Part shown: in pieces, positions 8,146 to 17,328 of the stretch
How the letters are laid out: each line of letters opens with the position of its first letter
Numbering within the stretch: the first letter of the stretch is position 1
Assembly (NCBI RefSeq): GCF_900108555.1
Contig: NZ_FNWV01000004.1
Location: forward strand, 1-64,000
Direction: 5' to 3'
Length of the DNA stretch: 64,000 nt
Origin: Ruminococcus flavefaciens
GTDB lineage: Bacteria > Bacillota > Clostridia > Oscillospirales > Ruminococcaceae
Position numbers and translations under genes: made by a program
Notes under the pieces: generated by a model
Databases searched by the model: none
What the model was told of the DNA's origin: nothing
The model's input: only the letters and a program-made list of their open reading frames with translations

Positions 8146-11100
8146 TTATGCACCTGCGAAGTACGAGATCTCGTATGTACCAAGTGCTGTATGAACTGAT
8201 GAATTGTTTGTTTTTGCACCTGCACCGCCTGAGTTGAGAACTGCAAATTCGTTTTGAGCATCAATGATCTTATTAAACAGCGCGCTTCCTACGATAGGTG
8301 AGCTTATTGTACGTTCTACACCGTATTCATCAATGTATTTACATGATGTCTTACCCTGAACCTTGCTCTGGAAAGTTGTATTCGGGCACATAAATGTACC
8401 AACTAATGTACATTCATTCTGATACATATTGATTTCTGATCCCTCAGTACCATAGTATTCAATACCCCAGCTTGACTGTGGAGTAACTGTACAGCCTTCT
8501 GTAAATGCCTGAACACTATAACCACCGTTTGCTGATACCTTTGTTACAGTAGGTCTGATATCAGTCTTACTAATATCAAGTTTTCCGTCAATAAGGAAGC
8601 AAACCTTACCTTCTGATGTATCGCAGAGGAAATTAACATTGCTGTCACTTGCTGTGGAAACATTTCTCAGTATGATCCATATTCCATCGCCTGAACCCTT
8701 GATCTTAACATCTCCCTTAGGAGGAGTAAAATTTTTACCATCAGGATCGCCGATTATGCATGAACTGATTATCTCGCCGCCCTGCCATATAGTATTATCA
8801 TCGACAGGCTTACCATCTGTACCATATGCATACGGAAGTTTATTTCTCTGCGCTACATTCTCAGTAGAATTATATAACGGATCGTCAGGCTCATCTATAA
8901 ACGTATCATCATCTGCATTCAGACAGAATTTCTTAGGAACATGATCATGGTAAATTTTTGGATCATAGTCACCGTTTTTATCCATATTAAGTTCCTGTCT
9001 TACCTCATAAACATTCTTTATGAGTTTAGTTTTAGAATCTGCTTCTATAAATTCGTGTGAATCCGGATCTTCATATCCATAAATAGCCTTACGAGTCATA
9101 TTTGTTGGATATGCAGGCTCCTTACCGCTTCCTGTGTATGCAGGGTAAATCGTTGTATCTACTTCATCACAAGCCTGTGATGCACCATATACAGTATTAG
9201 GATCGCCTTCCTTAGTATAATAAGTTTTAACAGCTACATCCTTAGGTACTTCATTGGCTGCATCTACAGTGCCATCGTCCTTGAGCCTATAGTATGTGAA
9301 ATCACCTTCTGCTACTTCATCTCTGATGACATCAGTATCATTAGGATCAACCTTATAAGCTATCTTATCCGTAGTAACGACCTTGGTCTTGTCTACATTT
9401 CCATCGTATGTTGTTGGATTATATGGTTTCTTACTATAGATACCTGTATCTGTAACATAAAGTATTCCGCCATTGTTATTTATTGCATCCTTAGCTATAT
9501 TCGCGTCATTAGAGCTCCAATCTATAACTACGTGCTTTCCTGCATAATCATATGCTAATTGGTAATTACTTGCTGGATCCTGAGCTACTTCACATTCTTC
9601 AACGCCTTCAAGTGGAGTATTGTCATAAATAGCATTAGGAATTTCAGCATATCCGGGAACTAATTCATTTACGTGCTCAATAAATCCTTCTTTTACTACA
9701 TTTTCCTTTGCAGCATTGCTAACGCCTTTAATTACATCACAGTAAATTTTTCCACCTACACTTGTAGGCTTTCCGCCGTCCTCAAAAGAAAGTGTTCCTT
9801 CAACAACGAGGTCGCCCTTAATAGTTACGTTAGACTTGATGATACAATCATCGTGAACGCCTACATTGCCATTTATTTCACAGTTTTCAAGTGTAAGTCT
9901 GCCCATGCTGTATAAGTTACCGCCTGTTGTCTTAAACTGTGAATCTGTCTTATGAACATAAGAACTTTCCCAGTTGTAAAGAACAGTATTCTTCTCGGGT
10001 TTGCCGATATAATTATCGCCAACAGTAATACCATCGCAATCAACCCAGATATCAGAATCTGTTCCGACATCTGTCCTTGCTAACTCTTCTTTACTATAGC
10101 TTCTCTTGCAATTATATACAGTATACGACTTTGAAGGTGTATACTCATCAAGCAGATATACGTCAGCACCGCCTATATTAAGGTTATTCTTGAAGCTGTA
10201 GCTGCTTAATGTACCAACAAAGAGATTGAACGGAGCCTTGCCCTTACCATTTGCAGTGCTTGTTATCGCACCTGTATCGGGATTACGATTAACGACTCTG
10301 CCGATAGCAGCACCATCGTTCATACCTGCAATTGTCTTGTCAACATAAAGATAAGGAATATCCTTCTGAGTATAATCGGCTGTCATTTCGTAATCCAGAT
10401 TAATGAAATTTGTATTCGACAAGCATACACTGCCCATGATAACTGTCTTTGAGTTAGGCATAAGTTTTACGCCGTTCTCGCTGACAGGGTTCTGTATATT
10501 TATTGCAAATGAACCTGTACCGCCTGCAAAATCGCCATTGATGAATGTTGATTTTGTCTCGATAACTGTGTTGTTATGAGCACGATAAAGTCCTGATGCG
10601 TCCTTGGAAATACCAAGACCAAGACCACCTGTGATCAGAGCACCGTTAGGGAATGCGTTACCGCCAACCTCCTGAAGACCGTCAAGACCTCCGGGAGCCT
10701 GCTGGCTGTGAGTTGCAGCTGTCTTACGAATGTAAGCAGTAACTGTTTCTTCTTCCTTACCAACTCTACAAGTAGCTGTGACCTTAACTGCTGTTACAGG
10801 TACCCACTTCATGCCTTGACCGTCTAAATCAGTGTATATATATCCTGTTGAATCAGCAACCGGGTCAATTCGGATTATGCCTTCTTTCCAAGTACTGCCG
10901 TCATAGCTTCCTATGACACCCAGTGTTCGATCGTTTATCTTCATCTCGACTTCGAGCGGATCGGATCCCATATTCTCGATTGCAGCAGGGACTTCTTCAT
11001 TACGCTCCATTGACTGTACAAACGCATCGATTGCAGCTCTCGCTGTGTAACTTGCCTGTGATGATGCATATGACTTATGTGCTCTGTTACTCGATGCTGA

Positions 11101-11205
11101 CGCAAGAGCAAGAGTACCTGTCAAAAATATTATCAACAGTGCCATTACACATATAACTGTAAACAGTACAGAGCCGCGCAATGTTTTCCTGTTCTCTGTT
11201 TTCAT
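8146..11205 (-). CDS. Giant pilus tip-like protein (PilX/GspK-like N-terminus)
   Basis: A 1019-residue protein with an N-terminal prepilin-like segment: basic residues, R-G-S-V-L-F at 10-15, then one long hydrophobic helix to about 35 and A-L-A-S-A-S-S-N-R-A-like residues as in PilX/GspK proteins. If cut after Gly11 the residue at +5 is Thr, not Glu, the hallmark of pilins that cap a tip. The huge exported part is new to me. It includes a stretch around residues 430-490 (N-V-G-V-H, then I-K-S-N-V-T-I-K-G-D-L-V-V-E-G-T-L) with the alternating pattern of a right-handed beta-helix or polymer-forming (bactofilin-like) repeat, and a Tyr/Asp-rich middle. It lies between pilO and the minor prepilins in one operon. 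It could act as an adhesin at the pilus tip; that is inference. Confidence 0.75.
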   Translation of the reverse strand: MKTENRKTLRGSVLFTVICVMALLIIFLTGTLALASASSNRAHKSYASSQASYTARAAIDAFVQSMERNEEVPAAIENMGSDPLEVEMKINDRTLGVIGSYDGSTWKEGIIRIDPVADSTGYIYTDLDGQGMKWVPVTAVKVTATCRVGKEEETVTAYIRKTAATHSQQAPGGLDGLQEVGGNAFPNGALITGGLGLGISKDASGLYRAHNNTVIETKSTFINGDFAGGTGSFAINIQNPVSENGVKLMPNSKTVIMGSVCLSNTNFINLDYEMTADYTQKDIPYLYVDKTIAGMNDGAAIGRVVNRNPDTGAITSTANGKGKAPFNLFVGTLSSYSFKNNLNIGGADVYLLDEYTPSKSYTVYNCKRSYSKEELARTDVGTDSDIWVDCDGITVGDNYIGKPEKNTVLYNWESSYVHKTDSQFKTTGGNLYSMGRLTLENCEINGNVGVHDDCIIKSNVTIKGDLVVEGTLSFEDGGKPTSVGGKIYCDVIKGVSNAAKENVVKEGFIEHVNELVPGYAEIPNAIYDNTPLEGVEECEVAQDPASNYQLAYDYAGKHVVIDWSSNDANIAKDAINNNGGILYVTDTGIYSKKPYNPTTYDGNVDKTKVVTTDKIAYKVDPNDTDVIRDEVAEGDFTYYRLKDDGTVDAANEVPKDVAVKTYYTKEGDPNTVYGASQACDEVDTTIYPAYTGSGKEPAYPTNMTRKAIYGYEDPDSHEFIEADSKTKLIKNVYEVRQELNMDKNGDYDPKIYHDHVPKKFCLNADDDTFIDEPDDPLYNSTENVAQRNKLPYAYGTDGKPVDDNTIWQGGEIISSCIIGDPDGKNFTPPKGDVKIKGSGDGIWIILRNVSTASDSNVNFLCDTSEGKVCFLIDGKLDISKTDIRPTVTKVSANGGYSVQAFTEGCTVTPQSSWGIEYYGTEGSEINMYQNECTLVGTFMCPNTTFQSKVQGKTSCKYIDEYGVERTISSPIVGSALFNKIIDAQNEFAVLNSGGAGAKTNNSSVHTALGTYEISYFAGA

Positions 11206-11274
11206 TTTTCTCTAACCGCCTTTCAAGTTATAACAATTGAATAACCTTAGCGTATGATATAGAAAGCCTGCATC

Positions 11275-12084
11275 TTAATTTGCAGAAGGAACTTCGTCAA
11301 CATTTGGCTTGGACATTTCGTATACCGAGTAAAGTGTAACGATTATTTTAACATCTGTAGCATTTGATATCTTCTTATTGTCAGCCTCTATGGTTACTTC
11401 CTCATCACTATCCTTTGAATCCGGGAGTGATGCATTTGCAGCCTTTGCTGCATCCTGACCGAAGGTGTAATCGTCCATGATAACTGAGTTTATGTTAGCA
11501 GTCTTGTCGAACTTCTTGAGTTCCTCAAGATATGCCCATACAGCCTTCTTTGTGCCATGGATACTGATAGCATACTGTGTCTGCATGATTGATTCCTTAG
11601 CTCTCTGTGATACAGCTGTACTTTCAGCAGTCAAAGCCTCATATGCCTTTGCAAGGCTTCCGTCAGCATCAGCTGCCTTACGCATTTCAGCAAAGTTATC
11701 AGTCTGTGAATTATAATAGTATTCAATAGGTGTGAGCTTAGCTTCCTTGAGCTCTACCTTTCTGAGCTTTGCCTTTGACTTATCAGCAAATTCCTGCATA
11801 TACTTATCAATAACTACAGGATCCTGTATTTCTGTGATAGGTACAAAGTTTGCAGTGATTACTGATGTATCTTCATAGATCTTTAAGATAGCTTTCTTGA
11901 GATCAGGGATCTCATCGATCTTAGCCTGGATCTCTGCCTGTGTTTTCTTAACGTCTTTAAGAGTGTTCTGGTGAGCCTTTACATCCTTATACTTTGGTTT
12001 TATAAGTGCAAAGAAACCGATCAGAAGAATTGTAATAGCTATAAGAATAGCAGCTATGATCTTATCTCTGTAATTAAGTTTCAT
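11275..12084 (-). CDS. pilO: PilO-like inner membrane alignment protein
   Basis: A 269-residue protein with a short cytoplasmic start (M-K-L-N-Y-R-D-K), one transmembrane helix (about 10-30), a coiled coil (about 35-65) and a ferredoxin-like outer domain, the PilO/GspM architecture. PilO pairs with PilN to connect the membrane platform with the rest of the machine. It lies 20 bases after the pilM/N fusion and 69 before the giant tip-like gene. Sequence similarity is too low to be seen directly; topology, length and gene order support the call. Confidence 0.8.
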   Translation of the reverse strand: MKLNYRDKIIAAILIAITILLIGFFALIKPKYKDVKAHQNTLKDVKKTQAEIQAKIDEIPDLKKAILKIYEDTSVITANFVPITEIQDPVVIDKYMQEFADKSKAKLRKVELKEAKLTPIEYYYNSQTDNFAEMRKAADADGSLAKAYEALTAESTAVSQRAKESIMQTQYAISIHGTKKAVWAYLEELKKFDKTANINSVIMDDYTFGQDAAKAANASLPDSKDSDEEVTIEADNKKISNATDVKIIVTLYSVYEMSKPNVDEVPSAN

Positions 12085-12104
12085 TATTAGTTAGCCTCCT
12101 CATC

Positions 12105-13691
12105 TCATTCTGCCTTTTCAGCGTTTTCGCTGTCAGGTCTGTAAGCACTCTTGAAACCTGTCAGCTTAGCACTTGAGGTGAACTGAATCTTATCAACAGG
12201 TTCCTTGCCCTCTTCTTCGATCGTAGTTATACTGTATCCGCCGTAGCTTGAACCGCAGAACATTGGATCTGAAAGAATTTTGTCAACAAAATTTGAAGGA
12301 AGCTTCTGTGAATACTGATCCTTATTAGCATTACACTCAACTGTAAATGTGATCGTACCGTCTGTGTACTTAGGACCAATGATTTTGAATTCCTCGATCT
12401 TCTCTTTTTCGCAAGTTTCTTTAAGGACCTTTTCGATCTCTTCGTAACACTTGCCTTCAATGATAGGCTTTGACTGGAATGCATCATACGCATTGTTTAC
12501 CTTTGTGTAGTATGCATTTACAGACTTCTTCATATCTATGAGGCGATCACGGTGTGCGAGATCCTGAGCTGTTTGAGGTGAATTAATGAACGCCTCACAC
12601 TTCTGGATATCGTTCTTAAGATTCTTATCCTTGATGTAGTACCAAGCATATACACCGCCTGCAATAACAACAGAACCGATAAGAGCAGCTATCATAGCAA
12701 CATTGCCTGAGCTCTCGCTTCTCATCTTGTTCTTTACAGCAGTACTGAAGTCAGTCTCAAGAAGATTGATCTTTTCGATCTCTCTGTTTCTCTTGAACAT
12801 AGCACCGATAGCGTTAGCATACAGTGAGAATTCAAGATTTTCATGACCGTGGATCTGTGGCGGAACGTTGATAAGGCTTGTTTTAAGATCAAGCTTTTCA
12901 AGTTCGTCAGTAAGTCTTACATACTCATGAGTATCGCCGTAGAAGATTACGTTCTCTATAGACTCACCTGTGTTACGGCTTCTGTGGAACTGGAGCATAC
13001 GGAAGATGTTCTCGTTAACGGCTTCAAATACATAGTCGTCTGAATAACCGTAGTCAGCAGCATCGATAGAAGCGAAACGTGAGAATGAAAGCTGTCCCTG
13101 CTCATAAAGGTTGAGAGAGATGAAGTTGTTGTCGATCTGTACAGCAAGGAGAGGCATCTTTGATCTGATCTTTGTATCAGCAAGAAGTACCTTTGTGATA
13201 CAGTTACAGCCGATCATTACTGATCTGAGGGTAATACCAAGAAGCTTGAATATTTCCTTGTAGCTGTTAACGATCTCATAAGGACAAGCTGTAGCAAGTA
13301 TCTTGTACGAAGGCTCGCTTGCCTCACTGCTGTCTGCGTCACCAACTATGATGTATGACACGCTGTATGAATCATCAAGATTGAGTTCTGCCTGCATCTG
13401 AAGCTTAACTGTCTTCTGGAGGTCCTGACCTCTGCCCTTGGCAACTGTCATTTCCTTGAAGATCGTAAGGTTGGATGAGATCGAAACGATCGCTTCCTTA
13501 TCAGGCATTCTGTGCATTTTGATTACGTTGTTAATGAGTGTTGCAACTGCGGGAACGTCCTTAACGTGTCCGTTAACGATAAGTCCCTCTTCAACATTGA
13601 CTGTAGCAGCGGAATTGATCTTGATCTTTCCGTTACCTTCAACACCTCTTACTACTCGTATATTTCTATCTGTAATATCAAATGAAAGCAT
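12105..13691 (-). CDS. PilM-PilN fusion protein
   Basis: A 528-residue protein combining two normally separate pilus proteins. Residues 1 to about 320 are an actin-like PilM domain (start M-L-S-F-D-I-T-D-R-N-I, later L-L-A-V-Q-I-D-N-N-F-I). Then comes one transmembrane helix (about 331-352, V-A-M-I-A-A-L-I-G-S-V-V-I-A-G-G), a short coiled region and an outer domain of about 150 residues like PilN. Fusion is consistent with the known binding of PilM to the cytoplasmic tail of PilN. No separate pilN is found in the operon. Ribosome site AAAGGTGG. The gene follows pilC after 21 bases. Confidence 0.82.
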   Translation of the reverse strand: MLSFDITDRNIRVVRGVEGNGKIKINSAATVNVEEGLIVNGHVKDVPAVATLINNVIKMHRMPDKEAIVSISSNLTIFKEMTVAKGRGQDLQKTVKLQMQAELNLDDSYSVSYIIVGDADSSEASEPSYKILATACPYEIVNSYKEIFKLLGITLRSVMIGCNCITKVLLADTKIRSKMPLLAVQIDNNFISLNLYEQGQLSFSRFASIDAADYGYSDDYVFEAVNENIFRMLQFHRSRNTGESIENVIFYGDTHEYVRLTDELEKLDLKTSLINVPPQIHGHENLEFSLYANAIGAMFKRNREIEKINLLETDFSTAVKNKMRSESSGNVAMIAALIGSVVIAGGVYAWYYIKDKNLKNDIQKCEAFINSPQTAQDLAHRDRLIDMKKSVNAYYTKVNNAYDAFQSKPIIEGKCYEEIEKVLKETCEKEKIEEFKIIGPKYTDGTITFTVECNANKDQYSQKLPSNFVDKILSDPMFCGSSYGGYSITTIEEEGKEPVDKIQFTSSAKLTGFKSAYRPDSENAEKAE

Positions 13692-13712
13692 TTATCTTTC
13701 CACCTTTCCTTA

Positions 13713-14912
13713 TTAACCGTTTTCGAGGCTTTCCAGTGAGCCGTAAAGTGCTGGGTAAATACCGCATACAACCATTCCTATGATAAGTCCCATAAAGATG
13801 AGAAGGCATGGTTCAAGCATACCAACAAGTCGCTGAACAGCTGCATCTGATTCTTCTTCGTAGTAATCCGAAGTCTTTTCGAGGATAGTATCAAGAGCAC
13901 CTGACTCTTCACCAACGTATATTACAGAGCAGAACATAGGCTCAAATATCTCTGTACGTGTTATAGCTGATGAAAGCGGTTCGCCCTGTTTAACTTCATC
14001 GACAACTGTTTCGAATTTCTCATCTACGTATGAATTACCGAGAATAGCTGAAGCTCTCTGAAGACACTCTACCATCGGGATACCACTTGAATAGAGTGAA
14101 GAAAGGGTTCTGGAAAATCTTCCTGTATAGATCTTTGTTACAAGAGGACCAAATCCCGGTCCTTTTATAAGCATTCTGTCAAACTTCTTTCTGAAGCTCG
14201 GCACCTTCATTGCATATCTGAAACCAAATACAATGGCTGCAACTATGATAACGAGGACATACCACTTAGTCTTCAGGAAGTCACTGATCGCCGCAAGTAT
14301 CTTAGTGAGGAGAGGCATCTTGCTCTTGTCCTCAAACATATCGATAAACGTAGGCATGATAACAGTAAAGAGGAAGATAACTATTACGATACAAAGTACG
14401 AGCAGTATAATCGGGTAGACCATAGCGCCTCTGATCGTATTCTTGAGTTTATTTTCCTTTGCGTAATGATCGGACATTCGAGTCATTATGATATCCAGCG
14501 AACCGCTGCTCTCGCCCGCGCCGACCATTGAAATAAGAAAGTCAGGGAATGAACCTGCGTGCATCTCGAGAGTTGACGAGAAAGATTCACCTTTCTGTAC
14601 GTTCTCGTAGATATCCTGCCATATTGCTCTCGCCTTTTCGTTCTCCTGCTCCTTGGTAAGGATATCGATGGCTTTTACAAGCGTCAAACCCGAAGTAAGC
14701 ATAGCACTGAGCTGTCTGCAACAGAAGTTTAGTTCCTTCGTGTTGAACTTGTAGATTGATTTTGCGTCACCTGAATCGCTTTCCTTATAATCCTTTACAT
14801 ACAGTCCTTTTTCCTTGACTTTCTGTAAGAATTCCTGCTCATTTTCCGCATTAATGATTCCCTTGACCTGTCTGCTTCTTGCGTCCTGAGCTACATAGGA
14901 AAAACTCTTCAT
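13713..14912 (-). CDS. pilC: Type IV pilus platform protein PilC
   Basis: A 399-residue GspF/PilC-family membrane protein, the platform on which PilB acts. Two repeated GspF domains are visible (about 55-180 and 255-385), each with the pattern L-x-x-G-x-x-L-V/M plus G-E/x-x-L-S-S-A/T, e.g. S-G-L-T-L-V-K-A and S-G-I-P-M-V-E-C. Three transmembrane segments are seen. Start 14912 (M-K-S-F-S-Y-V-A) is chosen over the frame start at 14954 because GGAGGTGG precedes it and PilC proteins begin this way. First gene of the operon and preceded by its promoter. Confidence 0.95.
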   Translation of the reverse strand: MKSFSYVAQDARSRQVKGIINAENEQEFLQKVKEKGLYVKDYKESDSGDAKSIYKFNTKELNFCCRQLSAMLTSGLTLVKAIDILTKEQENEKARAIWQDIYENVQKGESFSSTLEMHAGSFPDFLISMVGAGESSGSLDIIMTRMSDHYAKENKLKNTIRGAMVYPIILLVLCIVIVIFLFTVIMPTFIDMFEDKSKMPLLTKILAAISDFLKTKWYVLVIIVAAIVFGFRYAMKVPSFRKKFDRMLIKGPGFGPLVTKIYTGRFSRTLSSLYSSGIPMVECLQRASAILGNSYVDEKFETVVDEVKQGEPLSSAITRTEIFEPMFCSVIYVGEESGALDTILEKTSDYYEEESDAAVQRLVGMLEPCLLIFMGLIIGMVVCGIYPALYGSLESLENG

Positions 14913-14972
14913 GAAACCACCTCCATAATTAATTACTTGTGATGAACGTTTCACACTGCCTTAATAATAACA

Positions 14973-15001
14973 ATTATAACATTTTAATAGTTACTTTTCA
15001 A
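14973..15001 (-). promoter_or_regulatory. Promoter of the pilC operon
   Basis: Reverse strand TTGAAA (14996-15001), 17-base spacer, TATAAT (14973-14978), about 60 bases upstream of pilC. Confidence 0.7.
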
Positions 15002-15130
15002 TCGCTTTTTTGACATAAATAATCTACCGTTTTTTATCAATATTAACCAAGAAAAATACTATCTGTAATACTGACTGCTGCAAACGGTTATCTTTTTACA
15101 AAAACACAACATCAAAGGCAGCCCAATATA

Positions 15131-15152
15131 TGGTATATGCACACGTATACCA
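15131..15152. promoter_or_regulatory. 22-bp imperfect palindrome, operator-like
   Basis: TGGTATA-8 bases-TATACCA, nearly symmetric across 22 bases. It lies in the gap of about 500 bases between pilC and uvrC (14955-15446), upstream of the pil operon promoter. Apart from that promoter and this palindrome the gap is AT-rich and no gene or RNA is seen in it. Confidence 0.35.
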
Positions 15153-15446
15153 AACATTGTTAAACTTCCACAATAATTATATCACACTCACTTTTAAATT
15201 GCAACATAAAAGCTCATATTTTCTGCTAATTTTTACAGAATTGTAAACTGCGGCAATTTGATTATTGCTAATTTAGTTATTTTGACTGTTATTACATAAA
15301 AACGTTGTATTCACAGTCGAAAAACCCCAGCGCATTCTGTGGACAAGTTCACTGTTTTAACTATACATACACCGAAATCGGTCTGACCTCTTACGTATAC
15401 TATTATAATATAATGATTTTTGATGTAATATTCCCGCCGCTTTTTT

Positions 15447-17270
15447 TCAAAGCTCCTGTATCGTTTTCCAGAGCTCTTTTGCGACCTCCATATTCACACC
15501 TGCTGCCGCCGCAAGCTCCTCGGGAGATGCGCTGCGGAGATTGGTTATGGTCTTGTACTCCATAAACAGCTTCGCCGCCTTCTTTTCGCCTATTCCCCGT
15601 ACATTCAGCAGCTCCGAGCTGTAGGTCTTTTTCTTGTGGCGCGAGTGCATGAAGCTTACGGAATAGCGGTGTACCTCGTCCTGTATCCGCGTCACAAGGT
15701 CGAATACCGACCTCAGCTCGTTTATCTGTATCTCTCTTCCCCCCGTTGCAATAGCACGGGTGCGGTGCTTGTCGTCCTTGACCATGCCAAAGAGAGGTAT
15801 GTCCAGCCCTAATTCACGCAATACAGGCGCGACCGCGTTCACATGACCTTTACCGCCGTCAAGGAGTATAAGGTCAGGCTTTCTTGTGAAGTACTCATCG
15901 CCCTCACCCGTTACGATATGCATTAGCCGCCTTTTCAGCACTTCGTGCATACTGCCGTAGTCGTTCTGGAACTGCTGCTCCTTTATGGTGAAGCGTTTGT
16001 ACGCCTTTTTCAGCGGTCTGCCGTCCTCAAAAACTACCATTCCTGCGACCATTGACTCCGACGAAAGGTTGGAAATATCGTATGCTTCGATATATCGGGG
16101 CGGCTTTGAAAGTCCCAGACTGCGCCCGAGCTGTTCAAGTGCAATGACCTCTTTTCCCGTGCGGTCATTCTTGATAGCAGCGTACTCCGCACTGTTGTTT
16201 TTTGCAAGCTTTAGAAGCTCCAGCTGTCTGCCTTTTTGCGGCACATGGAGCTTCACCTTGTGCTGTGCCTGTTCCTCCAGCATCTCCGTGAGCAGTTCAC
16301 TGTCCTCGGGAATATGATCAACTATGACCGAGCGCGGTATGTCAGGCTTTTTATAGTAAAATTGCAGCATAAAGCTGCTGAGTATATCCTCACCCTCATC
16401 TGGCAGCGGAAGCTCAAATACAGCCTTATCGAAGAGTCTGTCCTCACGGTACATGAGCACAGAAATGTAAAGTCCATCGTAAAATTTTGCTATACCGATA
16501 ACATCTGCGGACTCAACGCCGCTGTTGATTATCTTCTGCTTTTCGGAAGCTTTTTTCACTGCCGCAATCCTGTCGCGGAGCATTGCTGCTTTCTCAAATT
16601 CAAGCTCCTCGGCAGCCCTGTTCATCTCCTCTTCCATGCGCTCTACCGACTCAGCACTTCCGTTTTTGATGAACTCTATCGCCTGCTCAACTGCACTTTG
16701 GTAATCTTTTGCACTTATCCTGCCTCTGCAAACTCCCATACACTGCTTTATATGATAATTCAGACAGGGACGGCTTTTTCCGAAATCCTGCGGAAATTTC
16801 CGTTTGCAGGTGGGCAGCATGAATACTCGGTTTGCCTCGTTTACGGCTTCTTTCGTTATAGCTCCGCTGGTATACGGACCGAGATATCTGCCGCTCTGTT
16901 TTGTGTTTTTCTCGTTGGTTATGCGAGGGTACTCCTCATCTGAAATACGAATATAATGATATCCCTTGTCGTCCTTCAGAAGGATATTGTACTTAGGTTT
17001 ATGCTGCTTGATAAGGCTGCATTCCAGCAGAAGTGCCTCGAATTCACTGTCTGTGACGATGAAATCATAATCGTACACATTTGAGACCATAGCCGCTACT
17101 TTCGGCGTATGATCGGGATTTTCTCGGAAGTAGCTGCTGACGCGGTTATGCAGGTTCTTCGCCTTGCCGATATAGATTATGGAACTATCCTTGCGGCGCA
17201 TTATGTACACGCCGGGCGATGTGGTAAGTTTCGACGTCTTTTCGCGGAGATACGGTAATCTCTGATTCAA
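15447..17270 (-). CDS. uvrC: UvrABC system protein C
   Basis: A 607-residue excision nuclease subunit that makes both cuts around a DNA lesion bound by UvrAB. N-terminal GIY-YIG nuclease (G-V-Y-I near 20, I-I-Y-I-G-K-A-K-N-L near 33-42), UvrB-binding UVR helix pair (about 208-235, L-E-F-E-K-A-A-M-L-R-D-R-I), RNase H-like C-terminal nuclease (A-Y-D-I-S-N then the G-G-K-G-H segment L-L-D-G-G-K-G-H) and a helix-hairpin-helix end (L-L-N-V-R-G-I-G-E-K-K-A). The start is TTG at 17268-17270 with AGAGGTGA upstream. GC content is visibly higher than in the pilus genes. Confidence 0.97.
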   Translation of the reverse strand: MNQRLPYLREKTSKLTTSPGVYIMRRKDSSIIYIGKAKNLHNRVSSYFRENPDHTPKVAAMVSNVYDYDFIVTDSEFEALLLECSLIKQHKPKYNILLKDDKGYHYIRISDEEYPRITNEKNTKQSGRYLGPYTSGAITKEAVNEANRVFMLPTCKRKFPQDFGKSRPCLNYHIKQCMGVCRGRISAKDYQSAVEQAIEFIKNGSAESVERMEEEMNRAAEELEFEKAAMLRDRIAAVKKASEKQKIINSGVESADVIGIAKFYDGLYISVLMYREDRLFDKAVFELPLPDEGEDILSSFMLQFYYKKPDIPRSVIVDHIPEDSELLTEMLEEQAQHKVKLHVPQKGRQLELLKLAKNNSAEYAAIKNDRTGKEVIALEQLGRSLGLSKPPRYIEAYDISNLSSESMVAGMVVFEDGRPLKKAYKRFTIKEQQFQNDYGSMHEVLKRRLMHIVTGEGDEYFTRKPDLILLDGGKGHVNAVAPVLRELGLDIPLFGMVKDDKHRTRAIATGGREIQINELRSVFDLVTRIQDEVHRYSVSFMHSRHKKKTYSSELLNVRGIGEKKAAKLFMEYKTITNLRSASPEELAAAAGVNMEVAKELWKTIQEL

Positions 17271-17299
17271 TTTATCTCACCTCTGTTCTTAAAATGCAG

Positions 17300-17319
17300 A
17301 GGACGCCATCAGGCGTCCT
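17300..17319. terminator. Short hairpin between DUF5662 gene and uvrC
   Basis: AGGACGCC, loop ATCA, GGCGTCCT. On the reverse strand it follows the gene at 17329 but has only a weak T-rich tail; a short T run is on the other strand. It may be a weak terminator or a processing hairpin. Confidence 0.4.
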
Positions 17320-17328
17320 TTTCAAATC

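Noticed and set aside
570-14912. Missing PilQ/PilP/TsaP-type outer-membrane genes as a sign of a broken pilus locus
   Set aside because: A monoderm Gram-positive has no outer membrane, so these genes are not expected; the set of B, T, C, M/N, O, D and prepilins is complete for such a system.
16236-16943. 235-codon frame opposite uvrC
   Set aside because: Shadow of uvrC; composition (Leu, Cys, His rich) is typical for antisense frames here.
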